Assembly: GCF_006715765.1 (NCBI RefSeq)
Contig: NZ_VFNV01000001.1
Span: 558,001 to 622,000, forward strand
Direction: 5' to 3'
Source: Rarobacter incanus
Lineage (GTDB): Bacteria; Actinomycetota; Actinomycetes; Actinomycetales; Cellulomonadaceae
DNA length: 64,000 nucleotides
The translations under genes were made by a program, and so were the position numbers. Below, piece by piece: positions 1-10,275 of the stretch; position 1 is the first letter of the stretch; every line of letters begins with the position of its first letter. The notes under the pieces were generated by a model. That model was not told the DNA's origin, searched no databases, and worked only from the letters and a program-made list of their open reading frames with translations.

Positions 1-470
1 GGTCCGATGCTTGTGACAGCAACCCCCTGAGCGACGAGCCTTCCGAAAATGGGCTGGCGCGGCTGCCATATCTCGGGCGCGGGGAGCCCCGTCCACTGCA
101 CTAGATTCCCTAGCACACCGGTCACGGGTTCGCGCACCGTGTAGCCCAACATGCCGGTTTGCCCCGGAGCACACCCCGTCCCGAAGGCCGCGATAGAGGC
201 GGCCGTGGTCGACGGGTACGGAGCCTGCACCGTCCTGCCGGCAGCGATCCCGGAGCGCAGAGTCGGAACGTGCCCGGAGCGCTCGTCGATATTGAGCCGG
301 CCCAACCCGTCGACCAAGACCACACAGACGCGCGAATTCCCGGACCCCAAATCTAGTGATTCCAAGACCCCCGTCACGCCGCCACTGACCGGCGGCACCA
401 CGTCAATCGCCTGCGGATCGACCCCGGGCCACACCATACCGAGCGCCGAAGCGCGACCAGGCAGAGTCAT
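1..470 (-). CDS. Alkaline phosphatase family protein (nucleotide pyrophosphatase-like), 3' end outside window
   Basis: The minus-strand frame opens at an ATG at 470 and runs off the window start, so only the N-terminal ~156 residues are visible. They contain the metal-site motif VLVDGLGRLN, followed about 40 residues later by YPSTTAASIAAFGTG, where the Thr in the STT stretch is the expected nucleophile of the type I phosphodiesterase/nucleotide pyrophosphatase fold. The substrate cannot be told from this. The gene follows the DUF5998 stop by 8 bases on the same strand, a pairing common in actinobacteria, so the two are probably co-transcribed. The family call is firm; the reaction is inferred. 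Confidence 0.85.
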   Translation of the reverse strand, partial: MTLPGRASALGMVWPGVDPQAIDVVPPVSGGVTGVLESLDLGSGNSRVCVVLVDGLGRLNIDERSGHVPTLRSGIAAGRTVQAPYPSTTAASIAAFGTGCAPGQTGMLGYTVREPVTGVLGNLVQWTGLPAPEIWQPRQPIFGRLVAQGVAVTSIG

Positions 471-478
471 GGGAACGC

Positions 479-1072
479 CTAGAAGAGCTTGCCGGAGGTG
501 CGCGCAGTTGCCGCAGAAAGTGCGCGCGCGAACCCGATCGCCTTGCCGACCGAGGCGGCGCCCTCCGCCTGCGCGGCCACGCGAACAACGATGTCATCGG
601 GGGTTACCGTACCCGTGAATCCGTGATCCGCGGTGCAGTTCTGATCCCCGCAATCGGCGGGACCGATGTCGATTCGGTTCACGGCACCCCACGCGATCGC
701 GAGAGTGACGTCTTGCGGTGCTTGCCCCATCGTGTGCGATTCCGGATCGGATACGCCGAACGTCATTGCGACCGTCCGTATCGCACCGAGCACGATCGAC
801 TCCGTCGTCGCCGCGGCCGACGACGTCGGGTTCTTGTCGTCGGCAGGACGGTCATCGACATGGGCCAGGATCAGGCGGGTGTCGGTGAGCACAAAGACCG
901 TGACATGGCGCTGCACCTGAGCCATGACGAACGTGGTTTCGACGTGCACGAAGTGACTCACGGGCTCTTCGCCAGCCAATGCCACGTCCAAGACGTCTAA
1001 CACCAAAGTGGGGTAATACCCCGATTCTACGACGTCTTTCTTCAGTGCGCGCCGATCAATTCCAACTGCCAT
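479..1072 (-). CDS. DUF5998 family protein
   Basis: A 197-residue actinobacterial conserved protein of unknown function, starting MAVGIDRRALKKDVVESGYY. A longer reading back to 1132 is open, but the ATG at 1072 is chosen because a TAGGAT -10 box lies exactly 7 bases upstream, giving a leaderless message, and because the family normally begins near this point. No membrane segment, signal peptide or catalytic motif is apparent. It is the first gene of a minus-strand pair with the phosphatase-like gene. The name rests on overall resemblance to the family and its usual neighbour. Confidence 0.75.
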   Translation of the reverse strand: MAVGIDRRALKKDVVESGYYPTLVLDVLDVALAGEEPVSHFVHVETTFVMAQVQRHVTVFVLTDTRLILAHVDDRPADDKNPTSSAAATTESIVLGAIRTVAMTFGVSDPESHTMGQAPQDVTLAIAWGAVNRIDIGPADCGDQNCTADHGFTGTVTPDDIVVRVAAQAEGAASVGKAIGFARALSAATARTSGKLF

Positions 1073-1143
1073 AGGTACGATCCTAGTTGGACCCGACGAC
1101 ATCGGCCGACTGTGCGCGTGCGCGTGTATCACAAAAGCGCATT

Positions 1144-1205
1144 GTGCCGCGCGCCCCTACCAACGCACCAGGCAGTGCCGCGCGCCCCTACCAACGCACC
1201 AGGCA
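1144..1205. repeat. 31-bp direct tandem duplication at the end of the GNAT/CoA-ligase gene
   Basis: Two identical adjacent 31-base units occupy 1144-1174 and 1175-1205. The second unit contains the last codons and the stop codon (1188-1190) of the minus-strand GNAT/acyl-CoA synthetase gene, so the gene's tail is repeated once in the spacer before DUF5998. It has no terminator character (no T-run). Confidence 0.85.
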
Positions 1206-3776
1206 TCGCCGCTCGTTATCGTTGCGGCGCGCCCTCCCAACTACCACGCGCCCGTCGAGGACCCGCGCGCCGTCGCCACCAACCACGACCGGCCGCAGTT
1301 CCAGGCTCGCAATCTCGGGATTGTCATCCGCCAGCAGGGCGACGCGACCGATAATATCCGCGAGTGCTTCGCGGTCAACGGGGGGCGTGGGGAACACGCC
1401 ACGCAAACGCGGCGCTGCAACCAGATGATCCAAGGCCCCGCGAATATCCGCCTCTGTTGCGGGCGGCAGAACCTCGGCCCAGTCATCTAGCAAGTCCGTG
1501 GCGTCCCCCGCGATGCCGACGGAGACTACTGGCCCGAACAGTTCATCCTCGCGGCTGCGCACCACGCATGCCGCGCCAACCGGTGCCATCGCTTGCAGCC
1601 GCAACGGAGAGGTCTGCACGTTCAGCCGGTCGAGCTCGGTCACAAGATTCAAGAAAGCTCCGGATAATTCTGCGGCGGATCCGATTCCCAGACGCACTAC
1701 GCCCAGGTCCGAGCGGTGCCGCAGACCGGGAGCACCTGTGGTAAGGGCAACCGGATACCCGATCGCGTCGGCGGCGGCAAGGGCACCGGGCAGGTCTGTC
1801 ACGAGCTCCAGGCGGGCCAACTCGACCCCGTAGCAGTCCAGCAGGTTAGCCAAATGCGCCCGCGGTTGTTCCCCGGGTTCCCACCGACGCAAAAGGCGGC
1901 GAGCCCTTGCGCGATCTACGGTTGCACGGACGAGTTCCCCGTGGTCCCGCGCACGCCACAGCGCGTAGTCACGCGCGCCGCGCAACGCTTGGGCGGCCGC
2001 CGACGGGGAGCTGACGCTGGGGGTGCGGGTGCGCCCACCTGATCCCTCCAGGGCGACCAGCAAGGATGCTGGTCCCACATCGCGGGCACGTTGGAGAACG
2101 TGGACGCGGATCTCGTCCTTATCCTGGCCGGTCGTCGGTGACACCGCGGGCTCTCGACGGACCGCAAACCCACGCGCGGACAATTCCATCTCGACCAGCT
2201 CCGCGCCGCCGCTCACCTCGGAGCTAACCGCTATGCGATCGGTGTGCGGCACTGCCCCGGCGGCAAGCAACGCCACGGTGTCACCCAGCTCATCGATGTC
2301 CGCCACCCGAATAAGCCCCGCGTGCCTGAACAAGGTGGCCAACGTGCGCCTTGCGGAGGCGGACGTACGCGTGCGGTGACCGGGCACGGTCGCGCCCCCG
2401 GTTGCGGCAGCGGTCAAGATCGCAAGCGGTGAGCGGGCGCTGAGGCGTCTTGCCGCGCGGGCAAATTTGCGGGCGTTACCAAGCGATTCCAAATACACCC
2501 CGCCGGCAACGAAATAGTTGTCTTGCGCCCACCACTGCAACGCTTCGTTGCCGCTGACATCGATGCGATCGCCGGCACTAATGAACGACGAAACAGCGAC
2601 GGCGTTTTCACGCAGGCGGCGAGCGGTCAGCGCGGCGGCGACCGCGGACTGACAGAACACTCCGGCACCCGGGTCGCTTGCCACATCGCCGCAATCGATG
2701 CACGTAGCGTCCAGGGTTCCGTCGTCGCGAGTGATGCGGATCCCCGCCGAGCCTGGGCCGATGATGCGGATTCCCGCCCGGCGGGCCCGCCGCAGTGCCG
2801 CTCCCGGATCATCGCGGTCGGCACCGCCGATGGGCGCCTGCGCGTAGATGATTGCCCCCACAGCCCCGCTTCCATCCAGGTCCTCTATCACCCCAGCCCA
2901 TGTGCCTGATGCACTACAGATGAGCGCCAAGTCGATGCCAGCGGTTCCGTTCGTTGCGTCTTGTGCCAGAATCTCGCGGTGTTTCGGGTCCCGCCAGCGC
3001 GTGTCGCCCGGCGGCGCCATGACGCTAACGGCTATGGGAGCGGTCGAACGTTGCAAGTTGGCGAGCAACGTGTCGAATGCCTGCGGGGGCATCTGGGGGC
3101 CGTCGCTCCCGATCACCAGGGCGATACGGCGGGCTTCGAACACCGGCCGCATCGATGCGACATCGGAACGCCATTCGCGGTCGGCGCTCACGGCAGTCGA
3201 TCGCTGAGTGGGATCCAAATCGATCGAGACCGCTACCACGCCGTCGTCGTGGCGCTTTTCTGTGCGGTAGCCCGCGTCGTCGAATACCCGCAACATCTTC
3301 GCGTTAGTGGGCAGCACCTCCGCCGTGAACCGCGTGATCGAGATTTCCCGCGCGATCGCGGCCAGGTGTTCAAGCAGGATCGATCCGAGTCCCATGCCCT
3401 GGTGGGAATCGGCGACGTTGAAGGCGACCTCGGCCTGGTCTTCGCCGTATCGGTCGAATCTTCCGACCGCGATGATCGAATCTGTGCGGGGCCCTGGGTT
3501 AGCTGCTGCGCCGGGGCCCGCGGATTCTGCCTGCTCCCTCTCAACCACCACCAACGCGACCCGGTCCACGTTGTCGACGGTCGTCAGGTGGGACAGTTCC
3601 TGTGGAGAGAGTTCGGGAACCGGTGCGAAGAAACGAAAGTACGTCGACTGGTCACTTTGGGCGCGGTGGAACACCTGAAGCGCCTGCGCGTCGGCAGGAA
3701 CTATAGGTCGTATCCGCGCAATGGAGCCGTTCGCCAGCAAAACGTCGGCATCCCACGCCATCGTTGGGGCCTCCAC
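1188..3776 (-). CDS. GNAT acetyltransferase fused to acyl-CoA synthetase (NDP-forming) domains
   Basis: 862 residues. An N-terminal GNAT domain (about 20-175, with acetyl-CoA loop region [16 protein letters not shown]) is followed by a CoA-binding/succinyl-CoA-synthetase-like region (about 210-530) and a C-terminal ATP-grasp-like domain (about 630-850). This is the actinobacterial layout shared with Pat-type protein lysine acetyltransferases and acetate-CoA ligase-like fusions. Several expected residues look changed: the ATP-grasp segment reads [19 protein letters not shown] where a lysine is usual after VAL, and the segment around 450 reads [11 protein letters not shown] where VAVKSG-like is usual. 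The acyl-CoA synthetase half may therefore be weak or regulatory. The GTG start at 3776 sits 6 bases after TAGGCT, consistent with a leaderless mRNA. Confidence 0.8.
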   Translation of the reverse strand: MEAPTMAWDADVLLANGSIARIRPIVPADAQALQVFHRAQSDQSTYFRFFAPVPELSPQELSHLTTVDNVDRVALVVVEREQAESAGPGAAANPGPRTDSIIAVGRFDRYGEDQAEVAFNVADSHQGMGLGSILLEHLAAIAREISITRFTAEVLPTNAKMLRVFDDAGYRTEKRHDDGVVAVSIDLDPTQRSTAVSADREWRSDVASMRPVFEARRIALVIGSDGPQMPPQAFDTLLANLQRSTAPIAVSVMAPPGDTRWRDPKHREILAQDATNGTAGIDLALICSASGTWAGVIEDLDGSGAVGAIIYAQAPIGGADRDDPGAALRRARRAGIRIIGPGSAGIRITRDDGTLDATCIDCGDVASDPGAGVFCQSAVAAALTARRLRENAVAVSSFISAGDRIDVSGNEALQWWAQDNYFVAGGVYLESLGNARKFARAARRLSARSPLAILTAAATGGATVPGHRTRTSASARRTLATLFRHAGLIRVADIDELGDTVALLAAGAVPHTDRIAVSSEVSGGAELVEMELSARGFAVRREPAVSPTTGQDKDEIRVHVLQRARDVGPASLLVALEGSGGRTRTPSVSSPSAAAQALRGARDYALWRARDHGELVRATVDRARARRLLRRWEPGEQPRAHLANLLDCYGVELARLELVTDLPGALAAADAIGYPVALTTGAPGLRHRSDLGVVRLGIGSAAELSGAFLNLVTELDRLNVQTSPLRLQAMAPVGAACVVRSREDELFGPVVSVGIAGDATDLLDDWAEVLPPATEADIRGALDHLVAAPRLRGVFPTPPVDREALADIIGRVALLADDNPEIASLELRPVVVGGDGARVLDGRVVVGRARRNDNERRCLVRW

Positions 3777-3867
3777 CCCATCAGCCTACGGCCTGGCGGC
3801 CCGCCCGGATACCCCGCCGGTCGGGTTGCGCACCGCCGCACTCGACGTCACCGGGCACCCCCACACG

Positions 3868-4137
3868 CGCCGACCGCGCCCTCTTCAGTCAAAACCCCCG
3901 CACAAACCACCGCACTCGAACCAAACCACCGCACTCGACGCCCCCGCCGGTCGAGTTGCCCGCGCAGCGGGCGTATCGAGACCACCCCCGCAAGCGCCGA
4001 CCGCGCCCCCTTCAATCAAAACCCCTGCACAAAACCCCGCACTCGAACCAAACCACCGCACTCGACGCCCCCGCCGGTCGAGTTGCCCGCGCAGCGGGCG
4101 TATCGAGACCACCCCCACAAACGCCGACCGCGCCCTC
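3868..4137. repeat. 127-bp tandem repeat (two units plus a partial third) carrying REP-like palindromes
   Basis: This lies in the 492-base gap between the divergent GNAT-fusion gene and parC. Units start at 3868, 3995 and (partial) 4122 with exactly 127-base spacing. Each full unit contains a 35-base imperfect palindrome (3949-3983 and 4076-4110) built around CCCGCGCAGCGGG with flanks GGTCGAGTT and GTATCGAGACC, able to form a long stem-loop. The same palindrome recurs at 44347-44381 and 44405-44439. It is a dispersed intergenic repeat, not coding. The remainder of the gap shows no gene. Confidence 0.88.
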
Positions 4138-4268
4138 GACCGACGGGAGTGGGGGCACCGCCGCCCATTCGTGGGAAAATGCCAATGGCCCGTGCATGCT
4201 TTCCTGCGCAGCGACAGCGGATTGCGTGGCGGCTCAATACCGCGTCCCCACCCAAGGAGCACGACCCA

Positions 4269-6743
4269 ATGGCAGCAAAATCGACCACCGGATCCGCCCA
4301 GGATCACGGCGATGGAACGATTATCGAAATCGACGTCGCCCGGGAGATGGAGGGCTCGTTCCTCGAATATGCCTACTCCGTGATCTACGCTCGCGCACTG
4401 CCCGATGCCCGCGACGGCCTCAAACCCGTGCAGCGCCGCATCGTCTTTCAGATGATGGCGATGGGCCTGCGCCCGGATCGCCCCTACGTTAAGTCCGCGC
4501 GCGTCGTAGGTGACGTCATGGGTCGCTTGCACCCGCACGGCGATAGCGCGATCTACGATGCGCTGGTGCGCCTGGCGCAACCGTTCTCGCTGCGGTTGCC
4601 GCTGGTTGATGGGCATGGAAACTTCGGCTCGCTCGATGACGGGCCGGCCGCGTCACGCTACACCGAGGCGAGGATGGCAGCGGCCGCGATGGCCATGGTT
4701 GCCGACCTCGACGAAGATGTCGTCGATTTTGTCCCCAATTACGACAACAAGCTTACGCAGCCATCCGTTCTTCCATCGGCCATCCCAAATCTGCTGGTCA
4801 ACGGCGCGTCGGGCATTGCCGTCGGAATGGCCACCAACATGGCACCGCACAACCTGACCGAAGTGATAGCGGCGGCCCGGTTCCTCTTGGACAATCCGGA
4901 TGCCGATTTGGAAGCGCTGATGCGCTTTGTCCCGGGCCCCGACCTGCCGACCGGCGGCAAAATAGTCGGGCTTGAGGGTATCCGCGACGCATATAGAACA
5001 GGCCGCGGCTCATTTCGCACGCGCGCGACGACGTCTATTGAAAATGTCACGGCCAGACGCAAGGGAATTATCGTCACGGAGCTCCCCTACCTTGTCGGCC
5101 CTGAGAAGGTGATAGACAAGATTAAGGAGGGCGTGCAGAACAAGAAGCTCCAGGGCATTTCCGCGGTGACCGACCTGACCGACCGCAATCACGGCCTGCG
5201 GCTTGTCATTGAGGTCAAGACAGGTTTCAATCCGGAGGCCGTGCTGGAGCATCTATTCCGTTACACGCCGATGGAAGATTCCTTCGCAATCAACAACGTC
5301 TGCCTGGTCGAGGGTCAGCCGCGAACGCTGGGCCTCAAGGAACTGCTCCGCGTGTGGATCGACCACAGGGTAACGGTGGTTCGTCGCCGCAGTGAGTTCA
5401 GGCTCACCAAGAAACGTGAACGCCTCCACCTCGTCGAGGGCCTGCTATTGGCCATACTGGATATCGACGAGGTCATACAGGTCATTCGCGCGTCCGACGA
5501 TAGCGAGAAGGCCAAGGCCCGCCTGCAGACCGTCTTTGACCTCTCCGCGTTGCAGGCCGACTACATTTTGGAACTCCGCCTGCGGCGGCTGACCAAGTTT
5601 TCTCGCATCGAGCTGGAATCCGAACGAGATTCCTTGCGCGATGAAATCGCCGAATTGGAGAAGATTCTGGGATCGCAGGCGCGTCTGCGAGAGGTCGTCG
5701 GCGACGAAATGGATGCGGCCGCTGCTCAGTACGGCACGCCGCGCCGCACGATCCTCCTTGATGCTGCAGGCGGCGCGACCCCCGGCGGGAACGCGGGATC
5801 GGCGGGCAAGCGCGGGGCCGCGCCACTGGAAGTCCCCGATTCGCCGTGTCAGGTGGTGCTCTCGGCAACCGGTTTTGTGGCGCGTACCGCGGATGCGGAA
5901 CCCGTTTCGCGGGCGGGCGGACGCCTGCATCATGACGGCCTGCGCGCCACCTTGTCGACGACGGCCCGATCCGATATAGGTGTGGTGACGTCGGCCGGGC
6001 GGGTCGTGCGCCTTTCGGCGCTGGAACTCCCGGTGTTGCCGCCCACTCTCGACGCCCCCAGCATCGCGGGTGGGATTCCGTTGTCGTCATTGGTCGATTT
6101 GATCGGGGACGAGGCCCCCGTCACCCTCATCTCGCTCGCCGATGAAGGTGCGGTGCTGGCGCTGGGCACGCGCCAGGGGGTGGTGAAGCGGGTGGCGCCG
6201 GGTCCTGCGCCGAGCCGCGATGATTGGGAAGTCATCTCGTTGCGCGACGGGGATCGTGTGATAGGAGCCGTGGAAACGAGTGAGGCAGCGGAGTTGGTCT
6301 TCGTCTCATCGGATTCGTCGCTGCTGCATTTCCCTGCCGCCGCCGTCAACCCGCAGGGCCGTGCTGCTGCGGGCATGGCGGGAATTCGGCTCGCCGCAGG
6401 CGAACACGCCGTGTTCTTCGGGGCGGTTGGCCGCGATGCGGCTATCGACGGGGCTGTGGTGGTTACCGTTGCGGGCGCCCGCGAGGGGCTACCGGGTATC
6501 GACGGCGGTTCCGTCAAGGTGACGCCGTTCGAAGCGTATCCGGGGAAGGGCCGCGCCACCGGTGGGGTGCGCTCGCAGCGGTTCTTGCGCGGGGAGGATT
6601 CTTTGACGGCTGCCTGGGTCGGCCCGGCCGCGCCGCGCGCCAGCCGCGCCGACGGTGCCCCTGTGGACCTGCCGGCCCCGGATCCGCGCAGGGACGGTTC
6701 GGGGCAGGCGACCAAGTATCCGGTTGCTACCATCGGGGAGTAG
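4269..6743 (+). CDS. parC: DNA topoisomerase IV / gyrase subunit A
   Basis: The 824-residue DNA breakage-reunion subunit of a type IIA topoisomerase. The catalytic tyrosine is Tyr131 in [10 protein letters not shown]. The quinolone-determining region [13 protein letters not shown] keeps Ser93 and Asp97, the quinolone-susceptible form. The N-terminal winged-helix/tower region ends near residue 490 and is followed by beta-propeller blades to about 800. The frame is open far upstream, but the ATG at 4269 is selected because AAGGAG lies at 4254-4259 and the protein then has the usual ParC length. The partner parE/gyrB is not in this window, so ParC versus a second GyrA is decided by length, divergence of the C-terminal blades and actinobacterial habit. 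Confidence 0.9.
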   Translation: MAAKSTTGSAQDHGDGTIIEIDVAREMEGSFLEYAYSVIYARALPDARDGLKPVQRRIVFQMMAMGLRPDRPYVKSARVVGDVMGRLHPHGDSAIYDALVRLAQPFSLRLPLVDGHGNFGSLDDGPAASRYTEARMAAAAMAMVADLDEDVVDFVPNYDNKLTQPSVLPSAIPNLLVNGASGIAVGMATNMAPHNLTEVIAAARFLLDNPDADLEALMRFVPGPDLPTGGKIVGLEGIRDAYRTGRGSFRTRATTSIENVTARRKGIIVTELPYLVGPEKVIDKIKEGVQNKKLQGISAVTDLTDRNHGLRLVIEVKTGFNPEAVLEHLFRYTPMEDSFAINNVCLVEGQPRTLGLKELLRVWIDHRVTVVRRRSEFRLTKKRERLHLVEGLLLAILDIDEVIQVIRASDDSEKAKARLQTVFDLSALQADYILELRLRRLTKFSRIELESERDSLRDEIAELEKILGSQARLREVVGDEMDAAAAQYGTPRRTILLDAAGGATPGGNAGSAGKRGAAPLEVPDSPCQVVLSATGFVARTADAEPVSRAGGRLHHDGLRATLSTTARSDIGVVTSAGRVVRLSALELPVLPPTLDAPSIAGGIPLSSLVDLIGDEAPVTLISLADEGAVLALGTRQGVVKRVAPGPAPSRDDWEVISLRDGDRVIGAVETSEAAELVFVSSDSSLLHFPAAAVNPQGRAAAGMAGIRLAAGEHAVFFGAVGRDAAIDGAVVVTVAGAREGLPGIDGGSVKVTPFEAYPGKGRATGGVRSQRFLRGEDSLTAAWVGPAAPRASRADGAPVDLPAPDPRRDGSGQATKYPVATIGE

Positions 6744-6915
6744 CCCTCGACAATCCCGGCGGTACGCGCTCGCCTTCGTGCGGGAACGCACCGCGGCCGA
6801 TGCGCGCGCACCCACGAACACAATTTCGTGAAACAAGCGAGGGGGCGCGGGCAAGCCTGCCCGCCAGAGCCCAGTGCCGCTAGGCGGCGGGGGCACCATA
6901 TGGAACAATTGCCGG

Positions 6916-8157
6916 GTGAGTGATTTGCTGAACGCGCCGTTCCTATCCGGCCCATCAAGCCCCGCCGCGGGAACATTCGCGGAGCCGGCCGCCAGCCCGA
7001 CATCGTTGCTGTTGATGGGTCGCGGCGTCGACCTCGCCTCCGAACGCGGAGTTGAATGCGAAGGCATCTTGCCGCAGACGTCGCCCGCCGAACTGATCGC
7101 GCGCGCCCGCGCGGCGCGCGCCGCCCTGGGTGACCGCGCCTTCGTGCTCGGACACCATTACCAACGCGATGAAGTCATCGAGTTCGCCGACGTTACGGGC
7201 GACTCGTTCAAATTGGCGCGCGAAGCCGCCGCTCGCCCCGACGCCGAATTCATCCTCTTTTGCGGCGTGCACTTCATGGCCGAAAGTGCCGATATCCTCA
7301 CGTCCGACAGCCAGAAGGTCATCCTGCCGGACCTGGCAGCGGGGTGCTCCATGGCGGACATGGCGAACATCGACCAGGTCGAATCGGCGTGGGACGACCT
7401 GGTCGAAGCGGGAATCGCCGACCAAACCATTCCGGTCACGTACATGAATTCGACGGCCGCCATCAAGGCTTTCACCGGTCGCCACGGTGGCACCGTGTGC
7501 ACGTCATCGAACGCCGAGGTGGCCCTGCGGTGGGCCTTCGATCAGGTGGGCGGGGTGGATGGAACGGGCAAGGTGCTATTCCTTCCGGACCAGCACCTGG
7601 GCCGCAACACCGCGGTCTTGAAACTCGGGCTGAGCCTGGACGATTGCGTGGTGTTCAACCCCTACCGCCCCGGCGGTGGGCTGACCCAAGAACAATTGGC
7701 GAATGCGCGAATGATCCTGTGGCGCGGCCACTGCAGCGTGCACGGTCGCTTCTCGAAGCAAAACGTGGATCAGGTGCGCGCAAAGGTACCCGGTGTCACC
7801 GTCATCTCCCACCCCGAATGCAAACACGAGGTCATCGAGAGTTCGGACATGGTCGGCTCGACCGAATACATCATCAAGGCGCTGGACCGTGCACAACCCG
7901 GATCGAGTTGGGCGATAGGTACCGAGCTGAATCTGGTGCGGCGCCTGGCGTTGGCGCATCCCGACAAGAACATCCACTACCTCGATTCGACGGTGTGTTT
8001 CTGCTCAACGATGAACCGCATCGATTTGCCGCACCTGGTGTGGGCAATGGAGCAATTGCTCGATGGTGTGGTCCCGAACCAGATCACGGTCGCAGCCGAC
8101 GACGCGCGCTGGGCCCGGGCTGCGCTCGACCAAATGCTTGCCCTGCCCGGAATCTAG
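6916..8157 (+). CDS. nadA: Quinolinate synthase NadA
   Basis: A 413-residue enzyme that condenses iminoaspartate with dihydroxyacetone phosphate to quinolinate in NAD synthesis, using a [4Fe-4S] cluster. Typical NadA signatures are visible: GHHYQRDEVIEFADVTGDS near the start, AAGCSMADMA, RGHCSVHGRF and DSTVCFCSTMNRI. These supply the cluster cysteines. The GTG at 6916 is chosen because upstream residues in the open frame are not NadA-like. No nadB or nadC lies next to it; the only other NAD gene in the window is nadE, 31 kb away. Confidence 0.93.
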   Translation: MSDLLNAPFLSGPSSPAAGTFAEPAASPTSLLLMGRGVDLASERGVECEGILPQTSPAELIARARAARAALGDRAFVLGHHYQRDEVIEFADVTGDSFKLAREAAARPDAEFILFCGVHFMAESADILTSDSQKVILPDLAAGCSMADMANIDQVESAWDDLVEAGIADQTIPVTYMNSTAAIKAFTGRHGGTVCTSSNAEVALRWAFDQVGGVDGTGKVLFLPDQHLGRNTAVLKLGLSLDDCVVFNPYRPGGGLTQEQLANARMILWRGHCSVHGRFSKQNVDQVRAKVPGVTVISHPECKHEVIESSDMVGSTEYIIKALDRAQPGSSWAIGTELNLVRRLALAHPDKNIHYLDSTVCFCSTMNRIDLPHLVWAMEQLLDGVVPNQITVAADDARWARAALDQMLALPGI

Positions 8158-8199
8158 CGCCACAATTCTTCGACGAGGCCCGCGCCCCCGACCAGCGGC

Positions 8200-9555
8200 C
8201 TACCGCCCGGCAAGCCCTAACAGTAGCAGCGCTTCGGCCTCCACGACCTTGCGCAATTCCCCCAGGTGCACCGATTCATTCGCGCCGTGGGCCCGCGAGT
8301 CGGGGTCTTCGACGCCGGTGACAAGAATCGTTGCGTCCGGGAACAACTCGTTGAGGTCGGCGACCAGCGGTATCGATCCGCCGATGCCGATGTCGACGGG
8401 CTCCGTTCCCCAGGCTTGCGCGAATGCCGTGCGAGCGACCCCCATCGCGGGGGCGGCGCCGTCCACCAGGAACGGGCGACCCGAATTCTCGGCGCGAACT
8501 ACCTCCACGCTCGCGCCGAAGGGGGCGTTGGACGCGAAGTGTGCGCGCAGCGCGGCCTCGGCCGCGTCGGGGGTCTGCCCGGGCGCGATCCGCACCGAGA
8601 TTCTGGCCGTTGCCGCCGGGATGAGCGTATTCGATGAGTGGGCAACACTCGGAGCATCGATGCCTATGACGGAAATCGCGGGTTTGGTCCACAATCGCGA
8701 GGTGAGCGAACCGGATCCCGCCAACTCAACGCCGTCCAGCACCGCGGCATCGGCGCGCAGGTCGGACTCGGGCATGTCCACCCGCGGATCCGAGGAATGA
8801 CTGAGCCCCGCAACCGCAATGTTGCCGCGTTCGTCGTGGAGGGTGGCGATGAGCCGCGACAGCAGCGTCAAAGCGTCCAACACGGGGCCGCCATACATCC
8901 CGGAATGGACGGCATGACGCAGCACCCGCACCGTCACATCGAGTGAAACCAGCCCGCGTAGCGATGTCGTCAGCGAGGGGACGCCCACCTTCCAATTGGA
9001 AGAATCTGCAACCACAAAGACGTCGGCTGCAAGGTCATGGCGGATCTCGTCCAAAATCTCCGGCATTGCCGGGGAGCCAACCTCTTCCTCGCCCTCCATG
9101 AACACGGTGACGTTGACGGGCAGGTCGTCGCCCAGTGCACGCAGCGCCCCCAGGTGCGCCACGATCCCGGCCTTGTCGTCCGCCGCTCCCCTGCCGAACA
9201 GGCGATCGCCGATCTGCGTGGCCACGAACGGATCCGTATCCCAGGCGGCCGTCTCACCGACCGGCTGGACGTCGTGGTGGGCGTACAACACCACCGTCGG
9301 AGCGTCGTCGCTCACGTGCCGGTGGCCGATGATGGCGGGACGCGAATGCGCGGTCTGAATGATCCGCGAGTTGGGAATCCCGGCCTCCGCCAGCAACTCG
9401 ACGATGCGCCGCGCGCTGACAAGCAGCGTCGATTGGTCGAACGCCGGCGCCGATACGGACGGTATGGCAACAAGTTCCTTCAGGGTCTCGACCACGCCAG
9501 GAAAAATCCGGTCCACGCCGCGGGATACTTCTTCGTTGTGGATGCTTTCGCTCAT
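8200..9555 (-). CDS. M20 family dipeptidase (CNDP-like metallopeptidase)
   Basis: A 451-residue cytosolic zinc peptidase of the M20/ArgE-DapE superfamily. Metal-site motifs are VVLYAHHDVQPVG (first His and Asp), GRGAADDKAGIVAHLGA (bridging Asp) and FMEGEEEVGSP (Glu-Glu catalytic pair), followed by a dimerisation domain near 200-320. The ATG at 9555 has TACGGT 7 bases upstream, so a leaderless start is likely. It is divergent from the DUF3043 gene across a 49-base gap. The substrate is not defined; the family hydrolyses dipeptides. Confidence 0.9.
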   Translation of the reverse strand: MSESIHNEEVSRGVDRIFPGVVETLKELVAIPSVSAPAFDQSTLLVSARRIVELLAEAGIPNSRIIQTAHSRPAIIGHRHVSDDAPTVVLYAHHDVQPVGETAAWDTDPFVATQIGDRLFGRGAADDKAGIVAHLGALRALGDDLPVNVTVFMEGEEEVGSPAMPEILDEIRHDLAADVFVVADSSNWKVGVPSLTTSLRGLVSLDVTVRVLRHAVHSGMYGGPVLDALTLLSRLIATLHDERGNIAVAGLSHSSDPRVDMPESDLRADAAVLDGVELAGSGSLTSRLWTKPAISVIGIDAPSVAHSSNTLIPAATARISVRIAPGQTPDAAEAALRAHFASNAPFGASVEVVRAENSGRPFLVDGAAPAMGVARTAFAQAWGTEPVDIGIGGSIPLVADLNELFPDATILVTGVEDPDSRAHGANESVHLGELRKVVEAEALLLLGLAGR

Positions 9556-9604
9556 GTCTTCCACCGTAGACCCGATTGCCGGTTTTCCCCGGTAGAATGC
9601 CTGG

Positions 9605-10192
9605 GTGCCTTCGCAAATGAACCCCGATAACGCCGCCGAATCCACCGATCCCGCCGAACGCCAGGGTAAGGGTCACGCCACTCCTTCGCGTAAGGAAGCA
9701 GAGGCGGCAAACCGTCGCCCGCTCGTGGCCAACGACCGCAAGGCTGCCGCCAAGGCCGCACGGGACAAGGACCGCATCGAACGCGACCGCGAATACCACG
9801 CAATGAAGGTCGGCGACGTTGCCCACTACCCCGTCCGGGAACGCGGCCCCGTCAAGGCCTACATCCGCGATTTCGTCGATGCCCGCTGGAACCTCGGGGA
9901 GTTTTTCCTGGTGTCCGCGATCGTGCTGCTGATCTTGTCTGTCGTGACGAACAAGTGGCCGGTAATCTCCTTGGCTTCCATGGGCATCGTCTACGTGTAC
10001 GGAATCCTGGCGATCGGTGACACCTTCGTCATGTGGTTCCAGCTCAAGAAGCGCTTGAAGGCCAAGTTCTCGGAGCACACTCTGTCGACCGAACGCTCCT
10101 TGGGCATATATGCGGCCAGCCGCGCCCTGCAATTTCGCCGCTGGCGCATGCCGCGCCCCCGCTTCGATAAGCACGGCAACTACCCCGAATAG
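9605..10192 (+). CDS. DUF3043 membrane protein
   Basis: 195 residues. The first ~70 are highly charged and disordered (KAAAKAARDKDRIERDREYH). Two membrane helices follow at about 100-120 and 125-145, and a basic cytosolic tail closes the protein. This matches the actinobacterial DUF3043 family, of unknown function, which is commonly found divergent from a dipeptidase as here. The GTG at 9605 follows TAGAAT by 6 bases, so the message is probably leaderless. Confidence 0.82.
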   Translation: MPSQMNPDNAAESTDPAERQGKGHATPSRKEAEAANRRPLVANDRKAAAKAARDKDRIERDREYHAMKVGDVAHYPVRERGPVKAYIRDFVDARWNLGEFFLVSAIVLLILSVVTNKWPVISLASMGIVYVYGILAIGDTFVMWFQLKKRLKAKFSEHTLSTERSLGIYAASRALQFRRWRMPRPRFDKHGNYPE

Positions 10193-10275
10193 AAACGCGC
10201 GCCCGACGTCCCAAGCGGCCCGCAACTCCTCGTCGTAGGATGAAATAGGATCATCCCCCGGCGAAGGAAGCGGCC

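Noticed and set aside
3868-4137. CRISPR array
   Set aside because: The repeats are contiguous 127-base tandem units with internal palindromes, without unique spacers of constant length, and no cas genes are present.
2961-4268. Long plus-strand open frame continuous with parC (1260 codons in all)
   Set aside because: It is antisense to the GNAT fusion and runs through the tandem repeats. The encoded text is Arg/Pro-rich shadow protein, while parC has its own Shine-Dalgarno and ATG at 4269.
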